From the NCBI RefSeq assembly GCF_000069785.1, contig NC_010530.1, forward strand, positions 111,001 through 175,000: a DNA stretch of 64,000 nucleotides, written 5' to 3'. Positions 1 to 7,107 of the stretch are shown piece after piece (position 1 is the first letter of the stretch; the number at the start of each line of letters is the position of its first letter). A program made the translations under genes and the position numbers. The stretch is from Cupriavidus taiwanensis LMG 19424 (GTDB taxonomy: Bacteria > Pseudomonadota > Gammaproteobacteria > Burkholderiales > Burkholderiaceae). The notes beneath the pieces were generated by a model that was not told the DNA's origin, made no database searches, and worked only from the letters and a program-made list of their open reading frames with translations.

Positions 1-1002
1 GCAACCGTGGCCGCCGCCACGCTGCCGCTGCTGGCCGGCCACGCCGCCGCCGCCACCGTGCTGACGGTCTACACCGCGCTCGAAGCCGACCAGATCGCCG
101 CCTACAAGGCCGCGTTCGAGAAGGTCCATCCCGATATCGAAATCAAGTGGGTGCGCGACTCCACCGGCATCGTCACCGCCAAGCTGCTGGCGGAGAAGGC
201 CGCGCCGCGCGCCGACGCGGTGTGGGGCCTGGCGGGCTCCAGCCTGGCGATCCTCGACAAGGAAGGGATGCTCGAACCGTACGCGCCGAAGAACCTGGGT
301 GCGATCGATGCCAGGTACCGCAGCGCGGCCAACCCGCCGGCATGGGTCGGCATGGACGTGTGGGGCGCGGCGATCTGCTTCAACACGGTCGAGGCGCAGA
401 AGCAGGGCCTGCCCAGGCCCACCTCGTGGGCCGACCTGACCAAGCCGGTCTATGCCGGCAAGGTGGTGATGCCGCATCCGGCGTCGTCGGGCACGGGCTT
501 CCTTGACGCCAGCGCATGGCTGCAGATGATGGGCGAGCAGAAGGGCTGGCAGTACATGGATGCCCTGCACAAGAACATCGGCCTGTACACGCACTCGGGT
601 TCCAAGCCGTGCAAGATGGCCGCGCAAGGCGAGTTCCCGATCGGCATCGCGTTCGAGTACCGCGCCATGAAATCGAAGAAGGAAGGCGCGCCGATCGATA
701 TCGTGCTGCCCAGCGAAGGCCTGGGCTGGGACATCGAGGCGACCGCCATCGTCAAGGGCACGAAGAACCTGGAAGCCGCGCGCAAGCTGGCCGACTTCTC
801 GGCGTCGCGCGAGGCGATGGCGCTGTATGAAAAGAACTTCGCGGTGCTGGCCGTGCCAGGCATTGCCAGGCCCGACGCGTTGCTGCCGGCGGACTACGAG
901 AAGCGGCTGATCAAGAACGACTTCCGCTGGGCCAGCGATAACCGCGACCGCATCCTGGCCGAATGGAGCAAGCGCTACGAAGGGAAGGCGGAGAAGAAAT
1001 AA
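1..1002 (+). CDS. ABC transporter periplasmic substrate-binding protein, 2-aminoethylphosphonate type (5' partial)
   Basis: The reading frame is open from the first base of the window, so the true start and part of the signal peptide lie upstream; at least 333 residues are present. The visible N-terminus is an Ala-rich export-signal remnant, followed by a mature protein of the iron/thiamine/phosphonate binding-protein fold (an early VYTALEADQ segment and a later WVGMDVWGAAICFN segment). This pattern is closest to the PhnS-type binding proteins for 2-aminoethylphosphonate, but Fe(III) or polyamine binding cannot be excluded without the neighbouring permease genes, which are off the window. It would capture ligand in the periplasm and deliver it to an ABC importer. 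It converges on the PadR-like gene at 1101. Confidence 0.8.
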   Translation, partial: ATVAAATLPLLAGHAAAATVLTVYTALEADQIAAYKAAFEKVHPDIEIKWVRDSTGIVTAKLLAEKAAPRADAVWGLAGSSLAILDKEGMLEPYAPKNLGAIDARYRSAANPPAWVGMDVWGAAICFNTVEAQKQGLPRPTSWADLTKPVYAGKVVMPHPASSGTGFLDASAWLQMMGEQKGWQYMDALHKNIGLYTHSGSKPCKMAAQGEFPIGIAFEYRAMKSKKEGAPIDIVLPSEGLGWDIEATAIVKGTKNLEAARKLADFSASREAMALYEKNFAVLAVPGIARPDALLPADYEKRLIKNDFRWASDNRDRILAEWSKRYEGKAEKK

Positions 1003-1100
1003 GAGCCGTTGGGCCGGCGCCGCGGCGGCACGAGCAGCCCGCAGAAACGGGTACGCTGTCGGCGCCGCGGCCGCCGCTGACGGGCCCGATTGAGCCCGAT

Positions 1101-1430
1101 TCAGGCCGAGCGTTTGGCGTCGTCGGACGCGGACGCCGGCAGGCCGGCGTGCAGCCGGCGGTAGAGTTCGTCGATGCGCTGGCGGCTGGCCTGCAGTTCT
1201 TCGCGGCCGCGTTCGGTCAGCAGGTAGACCCGGCCGATGCCGTCGCGCAGCACGCTTTCCAGGTAACCTTCCATTTGCAGCGCACGCAGCAGGGGGCGCA
1301 CCGAGCCGATATCGACCTGGAAGCCATACTCCATCAGCATGTCGGCCAGCATGGCCACCGTGGCGGGCACTTCCAGCGCGAATTGCAGGACGTAGACGCG
1401 GGCCAGCAGGCCCAGGAACTGTCGTTTCAT
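1101..1430 (-). CDS. PadR-like winged-helix transcriptional regulator
   Basis: This 109-residue protein starts MKRQFLGLL; the start at 1430 was preferred over a longer upstream frame because the upstream residues are low-complexity and not family-like. The body has the PadR-type layout: a helical N-terminus, an HTH around residues 25-60 and a wing segment GRVYLLTERGREEL near residues 65-80. The pattern of short-chain regulators that sense a ligand through a C-terminal helix is met only in part, because the C-terminus is short. The target is unknown. It is convergent with the binding-protein gene at its 3' side and faces a 500-base gene-poor stretch upstream. Confidence 0.7.
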   Translation of the reverse strand: MKRQFLGLLARVYVLQFALEVPATVAMLADMLMEYGFQVDIGSVRPLLRALQMEGYLESVLRDGIGRVYLLTERGREELQASRQRIDELYRRLHAGLPASASDDAKRSA

Positions 1431-1932
1431 GTGGATTGGCAACGCGACTGGCGCCGCGCCGGTTGACGCAGGATGCGGGCAGTGTGATGCCCGCGGCGCC
1501 GCGGGCGACGGCCAACCGAGAGGTCGGTTGCCGGTGCGCCGGGCAACGCGCATTCTACCGGATCAAAAAAAGAAGCCGCCAGGAGGCCTGGCGGCTTGTC
1601 GGGAATGCGTCGGAGGGGTCAATTAACTCTGGCGCAGACCAGATTTTAATTTAATCTAATCCGGATTGTCACGCGTCCGTGTCGCGTCCCCTCCTGCGAG
1701 GGGAGGGAATGAAAGGTCCCGGTAAGAAAGTGACGTATTTACGTGACATTGTGGCGAAAACGCCGCTCATTTGCGCGTAAAACTGCGAAGCTGCCCTCAA
1801 TCTCCAGCCCTTGCCAGCCAGGCAAACGATGCTGCCGGGCCACAGGTCCGAATCCGGCTTGCGGCCGGCGCTGCACCGGCGTCCAATGCGGCATTGCCGA
1901 TTTTGCCGGCGGGGTGTCCCCTCGCCTGACCA
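1431..1932. other. Intergenic region with no supported protein gene
   Basis: Both strands were read and no protein-like frame was found. The stretch holds the minus-strand terminator at 1573-1597, a short hairpin at about 1690-1705 (CCCCTC/GAGGGG) and an ACGTA-TT-TACGT palindrome near 1733-1744. The DMT transporter gene starts at its right edge without an obvious ribosome-binding site. Confidence 0.5.
1573..1597 (-). terminator. Rho-independent terminator facing the minus strand
   Basis: The stem is a perfect 11-base-pair inverted repeat, AAGCCGCCAGG / CCTGGCGGCTT, around a 3-base loop. Read on the minus strand it is followed by a run of seven T, the canonical layout. It lies upstream of the PadR-like gene and downstream of no annotated minus-strand gene, so the transcript it ends is unexplained. 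Confidence 0.75.
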
Positions 1933-2862
1933 ATGAAACCCCTCGACTTGCTCCGCCTGCTGGCGCTGGCCGCCCTCTGGGGCGGCAGCTTCCTCTTCAT
2001 CCGCATCGGCGCGCCGGTGCTGGGGCCGGTGCCGACGGCCTTCGTGCGCGTGCTGATCGGCGCCCTGACGCTGGCGGCGTGCCTGCCGTTGCTGGGCCTG
2101 CGCTGGAACATGCAAGGCAAATGGCCGGCGGTGCTGGCGCTGGGCGTGGTCAACTCGGGCATTCCGTTCGCGATGTATGCCGTGGCGGCGCTGTGGCTGC
2201 CGGCCGGTTACTCGGCCGTGTTCAACGCCATGACCCCGCTGATGGGCGTGGCAATCGGCGCGCTGGCTTTTTCGGAACCGCTGACGCGGGCGAAGGCCAT
2301 GGGCGTGGTGCTGGGCGTGGCGGGAGTCGGGGTGCTGACGCGCACCGGGCCGGTGGCCTTTTCCACGGAGGTCCTGCTGGGGGCGCTGGCTTGCCTGTTT
2401 GCCACCGCGTGCTACGGGCTGTCGGGCTTTCTTGCCCGGCGCTGGATCACGCAGCGCGGCGGGCTGGACAGCCGGCTGGTCGCGGCCGGCAGCCTGCTCG
2501 GCGCGGCGGCGTTCCTGCTGCCCTTCTGCGTCGCGGCGCTATGGCGCCACAACACCCTGCCAGACGCGGGCGTCGGCGTGTGGGCGGCGATGGTGGGCCT
2601 GGGCACGCTGTGCACGGCGCTGGCCTACATCCTGTATTACCGGCTCATTGCGGACCTTGGCCCGGTGCGCTCGCTGACCGTCACCTTCCTGATCCCGCCG
2701 TTCGGCATGGTGTGGGGCGCGCTGTTCCTGGGCGAGGCACTGTCGTGGGCGCATGCCGCCGGCGGCGCGCTGATCGGGATGGCGGTGTGGCTGGTACTGC
2801 GGCCGGGGGCTGCGCGGGAAACGGGAAGCAGCCAGATCGCCGCGACTACCGCTGAACGCTGA
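1933..2862 (+). CDS. EamA/DMT-family inner-membrane transporter
   Basis: This 309-residue protein has the usual length and layout of the drug/metabolite transporter superfamily: about ten hydrophobic helices in two EamA repeats (roughly residues 5-135 and 145-290). The first repeat opens with LAALWGGSFLFIRIGAP, a family hallmark, and the second carries PVRSLTVTFLIPPFGMVWG, including the conserved Pro-rich helix. Such proteins export amino acids or metabolites, or act as permeases of unknown substrate. The hydrophilic tail after about residue 290 is unremarkable. The neighbours give no clue to the substrate. Confidence 0.9.
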   Translation: MKPLDLLRLLALAALWGGSFLFIRIGAPVLGPVPTAFVRVLIGALTLAACLPLLGLRWNMQGKWPAVLALGVVNSGIPFAMYAVAALWLPAGYSAVFNAMTPLMGVAIGALAFSEPLTRAKAMGVVLGVAGVGVLTRTGPVAFSTEVLLGALACLFATACYGLSGFLARRWITQRGGLDSRLVAAGSLLGAAAFLLPFCVAALWRHNTLPDAGVGVWAAMVGLGTLCTALAYILYYRLIADLGPVRSLTVTFLIPPFGMVWGALFLGEALSWAHAAGGALIGMAVWLVLRPGAARETGSSQIAATTAER

Positions 2863-3013
2863 CGCAGGCCACGTGGATGCGGTGGAGGCCCTACGGAGAC
2901 TACCTCGCGCAATTTGCGCAAGCGGGGATCTGATCCCGCATGCCGCGTGGGCGGATTGCCGCAACGCTCGGCATCACGGCAGCACAGCTCGACATCTGAC
3001 CGGAGCGGCCGGT

Positions 3014-3271
3014 TCAGGCCTGCGCCGCGGTGCCCACGTTGTACTGCGCGCGCACCATCATCAACACGCGGCGCGCCTGGCGCCAGTGACGCATGGCGTC
3101 GGCTTCGCTGCGTTCGGGAAAATCGACTTCGGCGCTCCAGTTGCAGCCGGTATGGTCGGGACGGTGCACGCACACCGCGCGCAGCTGGCAGTCGTGGCAG
3201 CCGGGCTCCTGGCGCAGGCACAGGTTGATCAGGTGCTTCAATTCGGACAGGGGTTTGGTCAGGCGCTCCAT
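3014..3271 (-). CDS. Small Cys-rich protein downstream of a Fur paralog
   Basis: This 85-residue protein starts at ATG 3271, which has a GGAG about 7 bases upstream. It has five Cys within a short stretch (residues 18, 25, 28, 34 and 43, including a CHDC pair) plus several His, then an acidic-to-basic helical tail. The spacing suggests metal or Fe-S binding, but the family is not recognised here. It follows the Fur-type gene on the same strand by 43 bases, so the two are probably co-transcribed and the protein may have a role in metal handling. That link is inferred from position only. Confidence 0.65.
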   Translation of the reverse strand: MERLTKPLSELKHLINLCLRQEPGCHDCQLRAVCVHRPDHTGCNWSAEVDFPERSEADAMRHWRQARRVLMMVRAQYNVGTAAQA

Positions 3272-3314
3272 GGATGGCTCCGTCAGGCGCGCAACATGCG
3301 GCGGGGCGGCGTGA

Positions 3315-3803
3315 TCAGGCGCTGGCCGGCAGTTCCGGCACGCGCTGCGCATCGGCAGCGCCGGCGCGGCACTGCGGGCATACGCCATACAGCACCAGCA
3401 TATGCTCGCGCAGCTCAAAGGCGTTGTCGGCGGCAACCTGGCGCTGGCGCTGCTCGATGCGCTCGTCGCGGAATTCCTCCACGCGGCCGCACGCCACGCA
3501 GATCAGGTGGTCGTGGTGACCGCCCTCGTTCAGTTCAAATACCGCGTGGTCCGACTCGAAGCTGTGCCGCAGCAGGATATCGGCCTGCACCAGCTGGTTG
3601 AGCACGCGGTACACCGTCGACAGTCCGGCATCCTCGTCCTGCGTCAGCAGGATGCGGTAGACATCTTCCGCGCTCAGGTGGCGCCGGGCGCTGGCGCGGA
3701 ACACTTCTAGGATGCGCATCCGCGGCGAGGTGGCCTTCAGGCCGGCGCGCTTGAGGTGGCTCGGGTTGGTGCTCTCGGATGACATGGCGGATGGCATAGG
3801 CAT
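3315..3803 (-). CDS. Fur-family metal-dependent repressor (Fur paralog)
   Basis: This protein is up to 162 residues; in-frame starts at 3803 and 3785 are both possible. It has the whole Fur layout: an N-terminal winged helix (KATSPRMRILEVF, then AEDVYRILL and GLSTVYRVLNQL), the HHDHLIC metal site, a CVAC pair and a second CPQC pair near the C-terminus. The GLSTVYRVLNQL recognition region is like iron-sensing Fur rather than Zur or PerR, but the metal cannot be assigned from sequence alone. The setting, away from a conserved housekeeping locus and with a Cys-rich partner gene, suggests a second Fur copy. Its binding sites could include the Fur-like box at 4246-4264. Confidence 0.85.
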   Translation of the reverse strand: MPMPSAMSSESTNPSHLKRAGLKATSPRMRILEVFRASARRHLSAEDVYRILLTQDEDAGLSTVYRVLNQLVQADILLRHSFESDHAVFELNEGGHHDHLICVACGRVEEFRDERIEQRQRQVAADNAFELREHMLVLYGVCPQCRAGAADAQRVPELPASA

Positions 3804-4245
3804 GCTGCGGCTGGCGCCCCGCAGTCAGGGCGGCGCCCGGCCTGGCGCCGCACGGGCACGGCGTCAGTGGCTTGGCGGAATTTCAGGCGGGAAGCGCCAG
3901 GGCCGGCCGGGCGCTGGCGCCCTCGTCCCTGGCGGCGCGACGTGCCTGCACGGCGCGCGGAATAAAAAGGTGGCCTGGCTTGCCGCCGGAAGACGCGATC
4001 GGGAAAGCGGGGTCTGGTTGCTTTCCCGATCTTCCGGAGACTGGCTACTACCAAACGCTCCGCGTGACGGAGCGGTCCCCACAAAAGTCGGTATCGAAGG
4101 CCGCGGGGGCGGCCGCCGGAAATCTGTCATGCCCGCCAGCGCTGGATGCCGTCGCGTGCCGCGAGGGGGGCCAGCCTGGCCGGTCTGCCCGCGACGTCCG
4201 GTGCTTGTCTGTGTGCACCGCGCGTCAGGCAGTGATCGAATAGTA

Positions 4246-4264
4246 AATGGGAATCGATCTCATT
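4246..4264. promoter_or_regulatory. Fur-like box with no adjacent iron gene
   Basis: The 19-mer AATGGGAATCGATCTCATT is an imperfect palindrome resembling Fur boxes. The nearest genes are the Fur paralog (start 3803) and the porin (start 4528), neither close enough to make the assignment obvious. Confidence 0.45.
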
Positions 4265-4273
4265 ACAAGGAAA

Positions 4274-4301
4274 ATTTTCGGGTAGAGATTTTCGGGTAGA
4301 G
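4274..4301. repeat. Perfect tandem 14-base direct repeat
   Basis: ATTTTCGGGTAGAG occurs twice head-to-tail with no spacer, at 4274-4287 and 4288-4301. It lies just left of the porin promoter where the base composition changes. Confidence 0.9.
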
Positions 4302-4367
4302 CACATTCTGTTCGGCAGTGACTTCCCCTACGCGCCCGGATCTTCAGGCGGCTCGGGGAAAACCATT

Positions 4368-4415
4368 ATTTGACACTGTCTCAAAATACCCTCAATATTG
4401 ATTGTATATCAAATA
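4368..4415 (+). promoter_or_regulatory. Porin promoter with ATTTGA-N7-TCAAAA operator
   Basis: The inverted repeat ATTTGA (4368-4373) / TCAAAA (4381-4386) overlaps a sigma-70-like promoter TTGACA (4370-4375), 17-base spacer, CAATAT (4393-4398). A further TGTATATCAAATA element follows at 4403-4415 and recurs upstream of the Bug gene at 14416-14428. Confidence 0.6.
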
Positions 4416-4527
4416 AATGAAAAGGCCATCGTAGCATTAGCGAGATTTCGATGTGCCCGCGAACACGAGACGCAAGCCCCCCGACGCGATGAATCCTCGG
4501 CGGGGCTCTACCATCACCGGAGGAGCC

Positions 4528-5592
4528 ATGAAGAAATACCTGCCCATCGCGGGCGCCATGCTCGCGGCGGCGGTCACGCACGCCCATGCGCAGTCGTCGG
4601 TCACGCTTTATGGTGTGGCGGACATCGGCATCGAGTACCTGAACCATGTGCCCGATGCCACGCGGCAGAGTAGCAACCTCTTCCGTATGACGTCCGGCAA
4701 TATCGCCGGAAGTCGCTGGGGCATGCGCGGTGTCGAAGATCTTGGCGGTGGGCTGAAGGGTGTGTTCGTGCTGGAAGGCGGTATGGTGCTCGACACAGGG
4801 ATGGCATCGCAGGGCGGACGGCTCTTCGGGCGCAAGGCGTACGTCGGACTGGACAGCAACGCGTTCGGGCAGTTCACCATGGGGCGACATCACAACCTGA
4901 TGTTCGACCTGATCATCACGTATGACCCAATGTACTTTGCACCGAAGTACTCGGCCTTCAGCCATGATCCGTGGTTGGCGGGTAGGGTCGACAATGCGGC
5001 CAAATACACAGGCAAGTTTGGCGGCCTGACGATTTCAGGGCTTTACAGTTTCGGTGTTGATTCGACTGTAGCTAATGGATCGGAGGTTCCCGGAAATAGC
5101 CGAGTCGGCCGCGACATGAGCGCTGGCTTCAGCTACCAGGCCGGAAAGTTCCGCTTCGGCGGTGTCTATGATCAGCTCAACGGCAATTCAGCCTCGAAGG
5201 CAAGCCTCACCGAACGACGTTATGTCGGTGCCGCGGCGGTTGACGTTGGTCCCGTGACGGCATACCTCGGCTACCGCCGTCTGGTGAGCCAACTCGTGAC
5301 GACGATGTCCCGCACAGATTTGATGTGGGCGGGGGCAAACTGGAACCTCGCACCGAACTTTGCATTGACTGGGGCGGTATACAAAACCAACGATCGTACC
5401 TCGGCGAGGGATCCCATCTCATTCGTGGTATCCGCCGATTACCGGTTGTCGAAGCGTACCGATGCCTATGTGACCGCGTCTTACACAAAGAACAAGAGCG
5501 GATCGGCGCTAAGCGCGAACGGCTATGACGGTTCCGTCCTGCCCGGTGAAAATCAAATTGGCGCCGTCATCGGCATGCGCCACAGCTTCTAA
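4528..5592 (+). CDS. Gram-negative trimeric porin (outer membrane)
   Basis: This 354-residue protein starts at ATG 4528 behind a strong GGAGGA. A Sec signal peptide of about 22 residues ends at AHA-QSS, the mature protein opens with SSVTLYGVADIGIEY (the typical Burkholderiales porin start), and the last residue is Phe in GMRHSF, as needed for outer-membrane insertion. It should form a diffusion channel for small, probably anionic, solutes. It is the first gene of the catabolic block and shares its operator with the next gene and with the Bug gene at 14479, so it probably admits the pathway substrate. Its codons are less GC-rich than those of the flanking genes. Confidence 0.9.
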   Translation: MKKYLPIAGAMLAAAVTHAHAQSSVTLYGVADIGIEYLNHVPDATRQSSNLFRMTSGNIAGSRWGMRGVEDLGGGLKGVFVLEGGMVLDTGMASQGGRLFGRKAYVGLDSNAFGQFTMGRHHNLMFDLIITYDPMYFAPKYSAFSHDPWLAGRVDNAAKYTGKFGGLTISGLYSFGVDSTVANGSEVPGNSRVGRDMSAGFSYQAGKFRFGGVYDQLNGNSASKASLTERRYVGAAAVDVGPVTAYLGYRRLVSQLVTTMSRTDLMWAGANWNLAPNFALTGAVYKTNDRTSARDPISFVVSADYRLSKRTDAYVTASYTKNKSGSALSANGYDGSVLPGENQIGAVIGMRHSF

Positions 5593-5630
5593 AGCGGCTT
5601 CATCTTCTGTGCGGCATTGCCGTACCTTGA

Positions 5631-5664
5631 AAGCACGCGCCCTGGCAGGCGCGTGCTTCTTTTT
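5631..5664 (+). terminator. Rho-independent terminator after the porin gene
   Basis: The 11-base-pair stem AAGCACGCGCC / GGCGCGTGCTT has a 6-base loop and is followed by CTTTTTCC. It separates the porin transcript from the hydrolase promoter at 5700. Confidence 0.85.
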
Positions 5665-5699
5665 CCGCATGATCAACGAACGCGACAAGGTTTACCATT

Positions 5700-5730
5700 A
5701 TTTGACATGGTATCAAATCGCGCCTACATT
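5700..5730 (+). promoter_or_regulatory. Hydrolase-operon promoter with ATTTGA-N7-TCAAAT operator
   Basis: A perfect inverted repeat ATTTGA (5700-5705) / TCAAAT (5713-5718) overlaps TTGACA (5702-5707), a 17-base spacer and TACATT (5725-5730). The sequence ACCATT just upstream is shared with the porin site, which supports a common regulator. Confidence 0.7.
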
Positions 5731-5763
5731 ATTGAGACGGTAGCATTTATCAGAGGAGACATC

Positions 5764-7017
5764 GTGACAGATCAAGAGAAGCCGACGGTGACAGCGGGCA
5801 TGCGGGGGGCGTCATGGGACGCACGGCTGATGTCCAGACCCTATCAAATGGTCCCCTATGCACTCAACACGGCAGATGGCCAGCGCACGCTAGGCTTCTT
5901 GTTCACGGTCACGGGAAAAGAAAAGACCGTCGTCTCCCTGATGCACCCCCGCGAAATGGCCATCACCCATTACCTGGTGCCGTTCGTGCTGGACGCCGGC
6001 TGCGCCTGCTGGGTCCAGGGCCCGCGCTCGATTGGCAACGATCTGCGCCTGGAGCATGAACTCGCCTTGCTCGACGTAGCCGCCGGCATGGCCCACTTGC
6101 GCGAGCTGGGTTACGAGCGCATCGTGCTGCTAGGCAACTCCGGCGGCGCGGGGCTGTATGCCTTCTACAACCAGCAGTCGCAAGCCGCCTCCGACCAGCG
6201 CATCGCCCGCACGCCAGGCGGCCGCCCGACCAGCCTGGCCGAAGCCGAGATGCCCGTGGTCGACGGCATGATCCTGGTGTCGCCACACCCCGGCCAGGGC
6301 AAGCTGCTGATGAGCGGCCTCGACCCCTCCGTGGTCGACGAGAACGACCCCATGCAAACCGACCCGTCGCTCGACCCGTTCTCCGCCGCCAACGGCTTTG
6401 ATGCCGCCGCCGGGCGGGGCAGCTACGCGCCGGACTTTATTGCGCGCTACCGGGAAGCACAGGAGAAACGTGCGGCTCGCATCGACACCCGCGCCCGCGC
6501 ACTTCTCAAGGCGAAGCATGAAGCCAGGCAGCGCATCAAGGGCGGCAGCGGCACCGAAGCCGACCGCCGCGTGGCTGCGCATGCCCCCATCTTCCAGGTC
6601 TGGCGCACCGATGCCGACCTGCGCTCATGGGACATCTCGCTCGATCCCTCGGACCGCAAGACCGGCTCGCTGTGGGGCAGGGACCCGTTCGTGTCGAACT
6701 GGGGCAGCGTCGGCTTCGGCCGCGTGGTCACGCCGGAGTCGTGGCTGTCGACGTGGTCCGGGCTGTCGTCGAATGCCGCGCTCGACAAGACCCTGGATGC
6801 CCTGCACCAGCCCACGCTGCTGCTGGAATACACCGGCGACCAGTGCACCTTCCCGGCCGATATCGAAGCGATCTACCGCCAGATCCCCAGTGCGCGCAAG
6901 CAGCACCTGCGCGTGCGCGGCAACCACCACGGCATGGCGCTGAGCCGGGACGAAGAACCGGGCCAGCGCATCGCCGGCCGCCATATCGTCGCCTGGCTAC
7001 GCGAGAACATGAGCTAG
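5764..7017 (+). CDS. Alpha/beta-hydrolase of the catabolic block
   Basis: This 417-residue protein uses GTG 5764, chosen because AGAGGAGA lies about 6 bases upstream; a longer upstream frame would cross the promoter. It has an alpha/beta-hydrolase fold with a nucleophile elbow GNSGGAG (Ser about 126), an acid candidate in EYTGDQCTF (Asp about 359) and a catalytic His in GNHHGM (about 388-389). A large insert (about residues 135-300), rich in charged residues, forms an unusual cap. There is no signal peptide, so it acts in the cytoplasm. As first gene of the enzyme operon it could hydrolyse an ester or amide of the substrate, or a ring-fission product. Neither is proven. Confidence 0.85.
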   Translation: MTDQEKPTVTAGMRGASWDARLMSRPYQMVPYALNTADGQRTLGFLFTVTGKEKTVVSLMHPREMAITHYLVPFVLDAGCACWVQGPRSIGNDLRLEHELALLDVAAGMAHLRELGYERIVLLGNSGGAGLYAFYNQQSQAASDQRIARTPGGRPTSLAEAEMPVVDGMILVSPHPGQGKLLMSGLDPSVVDENDPMQTDPSLDPFSAANGFDAAAGRGSYAPDFIARYREAQEKRAARIDTRARALLKAKHEARQRIKGGSGTEADRRVAAHAPIFQVWRTDADLRSWDISLDPSDRKTGSLWGRDPFVSNWGSVGFGRVVTPESWLSTWSGLSSNAALDKTLDALHQPTLLLEYTGDQCTFPADIEAIYRQIPSARKQHLRVRGNHHGMALSRDEEPGQRIAGRHIVAWLRENMS

Positions 7018-7107
7018 CCGGCAAGCCACCACCAGAGCCAGCGCGCCGTCGCCCCTCCGACACCAACGCACGCGGCTCCGACCATCGACAACACAGGGTA
7101 GAGACAC

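Larger units (their letters stand above)
3804..4527. other. Long intergenic region at the left edge of the catabolic block
   Basis: This 724-base stretch holds no protein-like frame. It contains a 10-base inverted repeat (ATCGGGAAAG 3998-4007 / CTTTCCCGAT 4021-4030), a Fur-like box at 4246-4264, a perfect 14-base tandem repeat at 4274-4301, and the porin promoter/operator at 4368-4398. Base composition falls clearly towards A+T from about 4230. Confidence 0.6.

Noticed and set aside
1669..2162. Minus-strand frames ending near the 1573 terminator
   Set aside because: They run mostly antisense to the DMT transporter gene and have biased composition, so they were not called as genes for the unexplained terminator.
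2873..3601. Plus-strand open frame opposite the Fur paralog and Cys-rich gene
   Set aside because: Low-complexity Arg/Ala composition and no motif; the minus-strand genes explain the region.
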